A stretch of 64,000 nucleotides of DNA, taken from Mixophyes australis. Its lineage: Eukaryota > Chordata > Amphibia > Anura > Limnodynastidae. Below are positions 56,669 through 64,000 of the stretch, in pieces (within the stretch, counting starts at the first letter, position 1; every line of letters starts with the position of its first letter). The notes below the pieces were generated by a model. It saw only the letters and a program-made list of their open reading frames with translations, was not told the DNA's origin and searched no databases. The stretch spans positions 297,939,565 to 298,003,564 of the forward strand of contig JAVHZZ010000003.1 of NCBI GenBank assembly GCA_036250195.1, given 5' to 3'. Made by a program: the position numbers and the translations under genes.

Positions 56669-57326
56669 CTATGACTTTGGGGAGAAATGGAGGAGCCGGA
56701 TTCTCCTCGACTGAGGAAAAAGAAGCATGCCCTGTGGAAGTTCCATCCCCATAGCTTCCGATTTAGTATGATTTATTTTGTAATACGAGGCCCCACAGTG
56801 TCCCCGGAGGACCTGCAAACCGGGTAGAGAGGTATCGGGCTTGGTCAGGAACAGGACAACATCATACGCACATAAACAGATCCTGTGATGCATATCCCCA
56901 ATGCGAGTGCCAGTCATGGTAGGTGTGGTTCTGATCTCCTCCACCAAGGGCTCCATTGCCAATGCAAAAATAATTGGAGAGAGTGGGTACCCCTGCCTGG
57001 CTCCGTTAGTAATTGAAAAGGGGGCTGACAGCAAACCATTACCAAAAACAATAGAGGGTTCTGATCGCTTGGAGAAAGAATCCATGAAACCCAAACCTGG
57101 CATGGATGGCCATCAGGTAATCCCAATTTATCCTGTCCAATGCCTTTTCAGCATAAAGAGAGAGCAACAATAGAGGCTGAGCCCGAATAGTATGAATCAA
57201 AAATAGGTTAAGGACCCGGCGTGTGTTATTCGGGGCTTGTCTGCCAAACACGAAACCGACTTGGTCCTGATCAATCAGGCTTGGCAGGATAGGATTTACC
57301 CTGTTTGCAATCACCTTGGCAAACAA
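56669..57326 (-). pseudogene. L1 reverse transcriptase, palm; active site lost
   Basis: The frame 57326-57039 has FAKVIANRVNPILPSLIDQD and QVGFVFGRQAPNNTRR; 57103-56669 has NGARQGYPLSPIIFALAMEP. The catalytic box reads ICLCAYDVVLF, where L1 elements have YADD, so the first aspartate and the tyrosine are replaced. A frameshift lies near 57100. Confidence 0.85.
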
Positions 57327-57424
57327 TTTAAGATCAGTATTCAGGAACGCAATCGGTCTGTAGTTTTGAAACGAGGCAGGGTTCTTACCAGGCTTGGGGA
57401 TGGAGACAATCTAGCCTTGAGCAT

Positions 57425-58117
57425 TTATTTGGGTAGATAAGAATCTTCCGTGGCCTTATTGTAGAGGGTGCTGAGACCCAGGATCAGTTCCGCCTGGAAA
57501 GTAAGGTAAAAGCTGTTTATGAGTCCATCAGGACCTGGTGCCTTTTCATGCTTGAGGGATTTAATTGCCCCATGGACTTTCTCCTCCGTCAAGGCAGAAC
57601 ACAAATCATCCATCATATCAGAAGCAAGTGAGGGGAGCCTGTTCAGGAAATCAGCTATAGTAGAGGGCGAGAGATGTGATTGGGACTGATCTTGGCGAAG
57701 GTTATATAGCTGAGTGTAGTAAGAGGCAAACTGGTTTGCAATATCCAGCGGGTTGGAGATACAGGTGCACTGGGGGCCAGCAAAAGTCTTAATACGGTTA
57801 ATTGCATTTTTCCCCCTAAGTTTGCCGGCCAAGAGCTTACTTGTCCTATTCCCAAGGGTGTGTAACTTCTGATTCAACCTAGCTATAGCATTGTTAACCT
57901 GTAACAATGCAATGGAGCTCAATTTCTTACGAACGTTAGATATGGGCACCTTAATGGCGAGGTCAGCGGGGTTGAGCTTGTGCTGATGTTCTAAAGCAAC
58001 TATCTGCATTTCATAGGATTCTAGCACTTCCAATTGAGTGCGCCTTATTCTAGATACAGCTTGTATTGCCACATCTCTCATCACCGCCTTCAAAGTGCAC
58101 CAGTGAGTGTATTCCAA
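57425..58117 (-). pseudogene. L1 ORF2 linker and RT start
   Basis: 230-aa frame: helical linker (MEYTHWCTLKAVMRDVAIQA, RRTQLEVLESYEMQIVALEH), then LTEEKVHGAIKSLKHEKAPG followed by PDGLINSFY, the first RT motif of L1 elements. Confidence 0.88.
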
Positions 58118-58220
58118 AGTATCCTCCGGGATATTTCTCTGTAATTAGGATACTAAGGCATCCCGCATGACCTGCTTTCCAATATTGTCTAGCAACACAT
58201 ATTCATCTAGCCACCAGGAG

Positions 58221-58850
58221 CTAGCTGAATATGGTGGTTCGTTGAAGGGACCATTTATTGGACAATAGGAAAAAAGAATTGTGCATGGGAGAGAAAAATG
58301 TTAAGCCGCTTTCTCCCGAATGTTTGGCTCTCCAAACATCATACAGATCAAATTCTGCAAGCAATTGGGTACAATTCAGGGCAAAAGGTGAGTTAAGGGA
58401 AGGTGGCCGCGAGGAGGATAAAGTAGACCTATCAAGTGTGGGATCAGGGGCCACGTTAAAGTCCCCCAAGTAGAGGAGTGAACCTTCTGAATCCACTGAA
58501 CAGCCTGGAAAGTACGTCTCAAAAAAGGGATTTGCCTGAAGTTGGGTCTGCCTACCCAGACACCCCACCAAAATTAGGTATCGACCATTTTTATCAGCCA
58601 CCTTCTTCTCAAATTTAAAAGGACACCCCACCATTATCAGGATAGCCACTCAATTGCATTTAAAGGGGCCACACGCCTCATAACAAGTGGGGTATGAGTG
58701 ATTGTGAAATTTTGAAGGAGAGTGGAGAGAAAAATTGGGGTCCTGGACCGCAACTACATCTGCTTTATGATTGACATAGTTGAGGGCCACTCTACATTTA
58801 TTAGGGGATTTCTGGCCTCAAGCCGCTTATCATTAATCCTTTTTCTTTAG
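58221..58850 (-). pseudogene. L1 APE-type endonuclease
   Basis: The frame 58649-58221 has VADKNGRYLILVG, YLGDFNVAPDPTLDRST (catalytic D/N) and FDLYDVWRAKHSGESGLTFF. Upstream, in another frame (58840-58660), are VNHKADVVAVQDPNF and a GPFKCN segment, where the expected E of the QE motif is D. Confidence 0.82.
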
Positions 58851-60561
58851 CACCTATTCCTTCTTCTATATAGATAAATGTTAATAAATACATTAATAAT
58901 CCATACTGCTTCAACAGAGATGTATGAAAGCTCATTCAGCTCTATTGAAGTGCTATGGACAGCTTACAGTGTGCCTACTGTCCCTGCAGAAGCACAAACA
59001 CTTAGCAACTTTGATTCAGGAGTAGACCCTTGGGGATTGATTTAAAAGGAGTTGTCCAACAGTGGATAAGCCTTTTAAGTATGTTCAATAAAATTAAGGG
59101 ATCAAGCCTGGCACATGAAATTGCTGTAATGGAAAGAGGTTACAAGATTGTTAGCTTAATTTAACTTTTCTATATCAACTATATTTACGCAATAAATGTA
59201 AGTAATATATTATTGTCAACAGTACAACATAATTGAATAATATTTCTCATAGATAACTTTGGTCATGGAGCTCCATATTTTTGCTGCAATAAGCAATGCT
59301 GACACTTCCAGCTCCATATTCTGTGGTGCAGACAGTTTTAGGTAAATCTGTTCCTGTAATTGCAGTAGATGCGCTCATTTTAGGTGTACTCACCACAGTT
59401 GCATGTTATGCTGTAAATCCTGTGTGGTGTTCTTATTGGTGGTGATTGATAGCAATTGTTCCACTTCTTTTTCAGAGAGAAGAGAGACTCACTATGAGGA
59501 CAACACACTAAAATAACAGGACACTTCTATGTGTAATGATTTTATTGTAGGGGATAGGGGAAAGAATGGAGAAGGATAATTGATGGGATAATCACAGGAA
59601 AAATCATTAAATTCTGGAAACATCTATTTAAGCTATCAACACGTATATCTATCTAATTATTCCTTGTAATATTACTTGACTAATACCACCGTAGATTATT
59701 ATTAAAATCTCAGAATACATTTTAAGCATGCCATCAACCTCTGTTCATACATATGATATAATCTGTAAAACATGGTTTCAGTAAAACAACTCACCCCTAC
59801 TGCAGGTTAACTGATAATATGCCTGGCTCTTCCTCTGTCAACGTCACCTATAGCCTTCCTCCTCCCTTTATCCATTGTTTGCCCCATTTTTCTATAACTT
59901 TTAAACCAGAGACAGTCCTGTATAAGTACACTTAGGTGACTCTTTAAATTTATGTCCATCTGCAACACTATTCCTTACTCACATATTTTGTCTTTGTCGT
60001 GTATATGATGAGTTTGTTGGTGTAATTGCATTCTTGAAGTTCAGTATTGTCTATTTGTACTGATTTTATTGTGATAATACATAAAGATGTTTCTTTTAAA
60101 TAAGCATATCAATGTAATAGCTACTATTATTCCACACTATCATATACAGTAATACAATATAAAACTTATTAATAAGAATGTAATAATTATAGCAGTGCTA
60201 AAAGAGTATTATTGTAATCTTAGAACAGATCTCAGTTTGTTCCTGGCATTTGTGGCCCATTAGTCTTGTTGTTTGTTATTATTGATGTATTTAAGGTGAC
60301 AAAGTTGTCATGTAAGTGACCTAGCCAGGCTTTAGGAATATATGTTAACACTCTAGTGACTGTATTGTGTGAGTCCCTGAGTGGCACCATTTATCTGGTC
60401 CTAATTTTTTCAGAGTTGAGATGAAAGATCAGTGGCTCTTTACCCTCCTGATACTGGTATGCTTGTCCCTGTAGAGCTGTAGAGTCGTTGGTCCCTATTT
60501 CTTGATGCTGGTTTAATAGTAGGCAAAGTCCTCTTTGTAGTTTTGGTTACAGTAGTGTGAG
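58851..60561. other. Intergenic, nothing recognised
   Basis: AT-rich, no supported gene, repeat or RNA. Confidence 0.5.
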
Positions 60562-61440
60562 TGTGACAGAATGGACCGCCTAGGCCATCCTGTCTGTTGT
60601 TGCTGGGAACCGGCTGGGCTTACTTTGCCACCGTTCCCTTTCAGTATCCCAAATGTGCCCTCTAACCGCAGTAGGAGGGACTTACAAATGCTGCCACTAC
60701 TGGACTCCTTACCGGCATCGAGAACTGGGTTTCTTCTGGGTAACTGACGCTGTTAGTGTACCCCGTTACTGGTGCCCCTGGGCTGGTACCCCTGACCTCT
60801 TCCTATGGATCAGGGTTGCTGTGGATGGATCCCCCCTGGCCTATCACACTGGCCAGAGCTTCTGAGTAGCGGGCAGAGCAGTGGTACTGGATGCTGGGTC
60901 CAAATCTCAGAACAGCCAGGAACGGATTAGAGTTGGGTCTATTCTGTAGGTCACAGGAATCAGCATTGAGAAGTTTCCAAGCAGGTATTTGAAGCAAGTG
61001 ATGTTTATTTGCTCACACTGCTTGAAGGTACCTGTGATCTGGTCAGATGAAACAAGAAGAACAACTTTTAATACAAAACAGTGGTGATTTTATACACATC
61101 TGGAGACTAGTCTTAGCTGAAGGTAATCCGTCCTCCTGTCCCTTTAACCAATCTTGATTGATTCATGCAGCCTGCACGTGAGTCAACCCAGAGAGGTTTA
61201 ACACCTTTAATATTGCTACTAGAAGCAGGGGGGAGTATATTTCCCCCCTGTCCACGATCTGCCAGGGAGAGGGGGGCTCAGCCCACTCTCATCTCCTGGA
61301 GCCTCTCTGTCTTTGGTGGGAGATTTATCTTTTAAATCTCATGCCCAAACTAACTTCCAGGGACTTGGCGCCGGGGTGTGGCCGAAAATAGTATCTAGGG
61401 AGAGCAGCCAGACCCCAAGGCAGCAATCCCTGCCCTGTCA
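60562..61440. mobile_element. LTR-like segment (TGTGACAG...CTGTCA)
   Basis: Starts TGTGACAGAATGGACCGCC and ends ...CCCTGCCCTGTCA, so the ends are short inverted repeats of LTR type. About 880 bp of GC-richer sequence than its flanks, without coding motifs. No target duplication is seen, which keeps the call tentative. Confidence 0.38.
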
Positions 61441-61619
61441 CTAGTTGAAGCACTTTGAGCTCCAACAAGGGACTTAGCTTACTGGGGCTCCCAGGAGGTG
61501 CTGCACCTCCTGGACCTATTTGATTCTAGGAGGTTGGTTGTGAAGGATCCAGGGCTGCTCCTGTAGCCCCTTCTGGACCACCAGGGAGTAAGTATTTTTC
61601 TTTATTTATATACATTTAC

Positions 61620-61960
61620 ATTCACTTTATACACATATACATTTCAATTATAAATGGTTACACTCTCAGCACCTAGCATCGGGAGTTAACCCCTTCATCA
61701 TTGAGCGCCGTTTCTTTAACGGCGCTGCAGTGCCTACACATATACATTTCTATTTAAAAATACACATATGCACATTACTTAGTCCCCAACGTCTAGCGCC
61801 GGGTTCTAACCCCTTTCATGCTGCAGCGCTGGGTGCTACTCAGCCAGCGCTGCAGCGCACATATTAAAATACATTTTTTTATTTTAATACAATACATTTT
61901 TATGTCTAACTTTTCATGCAGCACCGGGTATTAACCCTCCAGGCGCCGGAGTCCCTTTCA
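61620..61960. repeat. Diverged tandem repeats, about 115 bp
   Basis: Three units combining 'acacatatacatttc' with 'cgccgggttctaacccctt' and a GC-rich palindromic piece such as 'aacggcgctgcagtgcc'. Confidence 0.6.
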
Positions 61961-62571
61961 AGATGCCGCTGCACGATTGCTGCAGCTGGCACTCGGGACC
62001 CAGCTACAAGTAGTCTCTGTTTTCGCTGCTTACTCTTCCTAATCTTATCTTTATCTCTTCTTCTATACTTCAGCTTCTACTTACCCTAATACTCACTAAC
62101 TTTTACTGTGTATATCCTCTCCATGATGTTCTACTTGTCACTTCCATCTGCTCTATTACTGTCTTTTAACTTGCCCTTTAATTATTCCCCTCTAAGTATT
62201 TAATGAATGTAATTAATTTTGTTATTGCTGTAACACAAATTACCTCGTATACTTTGGGCCTCATTTAGAGCCAACTCATAGACATAAAAATACACATTTT
62301 ATACTGTAAATGTGTATAAAGATGCCTCCATACTTAGAGTTGAGCGGATTTTAGACTTCCGGCGCCTTATATCTGGAGAGGCATAATGAGGGTGAGCAAG
62401 TGTTAGATGATGCAACCTAATCAGACTTGACCGTATCCCTAGATATTCTTTTTAGGGGGTATATCTTTTGCAGGTGGAGATGTTGCCTGTAGCAACCAAT
62501 CAGATTTTAGCTATCATTTTGTAGGATGTACTAAATAAATGATAGCTAGAATCTGTTTTTTTTTTAAACCC

Positions 62572-63493
62572 CAAAAGAAAAAAGGGGGAGGTTACTGTCG
62601 CACTGATTAGGGAATGACCCTCCAATATAAAAATCTTATGAAAATTCCTATCTCATCTGGAGGGGTGCTACCAATAACATATTTATTATAGTTCAAACAA
62701 AAAGGAAAGCTAGAAGTTATTTATGGTGCACAAGGTTACCCATATTTCATTTATTATGACACAACATTGATTAAAATATAACCTTTATTAATATTTTATA
62801 TAAAATAGTCTTCTTAAAATAGCGCGAAATTTAAAGTGATTTAGTGAATATGTGAGTTAAAACTCTGGGTGCGCTAAAACTTCTCTAAGTTAATTAATGA
62901 CCTATGCAGTTTTGTAAATATGGTAAGTATATAATTCATCCAAATTAGGCTGTGTTTACTATATCCCTCACCAATTCAATATTGATGACAGGGATTTCTT
63001 GTAACATCTATAGAGAGTCAGAAGAATAATTCCCTGAGACTCTTAATGATAATAGCTTATAAATTGGGAATACTTAATACCTTTATATGTACCTAAATGA
63101 CATTACTAACAACTGAATATAGGATCTCCTATGGAGAGTGAAAGGTTCTACCTATATAGAGTCCATTCAGATAACATTTGGTTTATAGCTGTACTATCGT
63201 TGCAGTGCTTATCTCCTTATTTTGTCCCCTCGGTTCTATAATTCCCTGCACTCTAGGATGCTAATATTTCTAATAGCCCTGCATAACTAAGGTTATATTG
63301 TATTTTGTGAGAAGTACAAGCAAGCACACAGAGAAACGCGCGACGCGCGTTTCGCTTAGCTTTATCAAGGACCATTAATTAACTTAGAGAAGTTTTAGCG
63401 CACCCAGAGTTTTAACTCACATATTCACTAAATCACTTTCAATTTCGCGCTATTTTAAGAAGACTATTTTATATAAAATATTAATAAAGGTTA
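62572..63493 (-). mobile_element. Penelope-like foldback insertion
   Basis: About 920 bp with a 14-bp flanking duplication. It contains inverted repeats of about 140 bp (62765-62910 and 63355-63493; 'ttttagcgcacccagagttt' and its complement). The right repeat ends exactly at the insertion edge. A hammerhead-like sequence lies at 63338-63370. No coding sequence, so it is non-autonomous. Confidence 0.62.
63338..63370 (-). ncRNA. Degenerate hammerhead-like motif
   Basis: On the minus strand: TTGATAA (hammerhead core with two changes), short stem AGC/GCG, GAAA, then CGCGCGTC with a GTC triplet. The 'gcgaaacgcg' heart is shared in kind with the motif at 34278. Activity is doubtful because of the core changes. 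Confidence 0.42.
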
Positions 63494-63536
63494 TTTTTTT
63501 TAAACCCGCCAGAAAACTCTCAGCTTGATACATTTA

Positions 63537-64000
63537 CCCCCATATCTCCAAGTTTATCATGATTAGAATTATGTAAATTTCTAAGAAGGGCAACTGGCAT
63601 GGGCATCTTTGCAAGGTACCCATGAATGCGCACATTTAGATTTTAATTGCAAAAGGTGATTGCAACATAGCAGTTACTCTCCCAACTTGGTAGAGGGATG
63701 ATCAGAAGCTAGCTGTCAAAAATTTGGCCTGAGAGGCACACACTGCTCTGGCCCATAGTGCATGAGCACTGGCCCATCTCTTAACTTTAGTTGTATTAGG
63801 TGGCTGGCTGTATACCAGTGTAATCTATGACTCTCCAGCTATTTTGAAATGTCTAATTCCAGTTTGCCCTCTGGCAGGACATGCATTTCTTTTGTAGTTA
63901 CACAACACTGAAGAGCCAGAAAGACTGATAAAATCAAAGTGGCATTGATTAAAGGCCCACTTCCCTTGCACCTTGTATACTAGCCTGTCTCCTTCACCGC
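63537..64000. other. Intergenic, nothing recognised
   Basis: No supported feature to the window end. Confidence 0.5.

Larger units (their letters stand above)
56650..58850 (-). mobile_element. L1-type LINE ORF2 fragment
   Basis: Minus-strand endonuclease, linker and reverse transcriptase pieces covering roughly the first half of ORF2. It lacks ORF1, the 3' part of ORF2 and any tail. Several frameshifts. Confidence 0.88.
62490..63536. mobile_element. MITE split by a Penelope-like insertion
   Basis: The left half (62490-62571, 'ccaatcagattttagctatc') and right half (63494-63536, ending 'cttgatacatttaccccc') are parts of the GGGGGTAAATGTATCAA-type MITE also seen at 22920. Between them lies 62572-63493, flanked by the direct repeat 'ttttttttaaaccc' (ending at 62571 and at 63507). 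Confidence 0.65.

Overview
This window is vertebrate nuclear DNA, most likely from a frog or other amphibian. Three things point there: full-length and broken V-SINEs with a LINE-type tail ending in a 'gcgctatataaataaa' motif, a Penelope-like GIY-YIG/hammerhead module, and dense layers of Tf1/sushi-type Ty3 chromoviruses, hAT, PIF/Harbinger, L1 and retrovirus-like sequence. I find no intact host gene. The only host-derived coding sequence is a broken, intronless copy of ZFAND3 at about 7.08-7.61 kb. Nearly every long reading frame is transposon-derived or is an artefact of a tandem repeat.

Layout. 0-8.96 kb: a 33-bp minisatellite, then a large imperfect inverted duplication (about 1.1-6.4 kb) with a probable solo LTR inserted in its left arm (1585-2998, 6-bp target duplication). 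It also holds a 27-bp minisatellite, a 106-bp hairpin, several hAT-type ends and an antisense V-SINE. The ZFAND3 retropseudogene and a full V-SINE (8632-8956) follow. 9.6-21.9 kb: an hAT transposon split by LTR-A (target duplication GTCTT), which is itself split by a chromovirus ('element B', 11656-18106). Element B carries an 834-bp insertion in pol flanked by a 15-bp duplication. 22-35 kb: a palindromic MITE, a PIF/Harbinger element (23891-25364, TTA duplication), hAT debris, a retrovirus-like pol/env remnant on the minus strand (27.2-30.4 kb), a foldback element and a Penelope-like element with a hammerhead ribozyme motif. 35839-38961: an hAT element with a perfect 8-bp duplication and two internal minisatellites.

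39-64 kb: a probable solo LTR, AT microsatellites, and a plus-strand L1 broken by a solo LTR (42549-43870) and by a 2.17-kb hAT-like element full of a 21-bp minisatellite (44979-47150). Next comes a nearly complete chromovirus ('element C', 48089-55322) with two 1.5-kb LTRs, then an older integrase remnant, a minus-strand L1 fragment of the same family, an LTR-like stretch, and a MITE interrupted by a Penelope-like foldback insertion (62572-63493).

How the parts work together: in elements B and C, gag comes first and protease, reverse transcriptase, RNase H, integrase and chromodomain follow in the -1 frame. In both, a 10-nt sequence beside the 5' LTR is complementary to a site 31 nt downstream of the LTR TATA box, which is the arrangement expected for Tf1/sushi-type self-primed reverse transcription. 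All copies I could read are disabled by frameshifts, insertions or lost catalytic residues, although element C is only lightly damaged.
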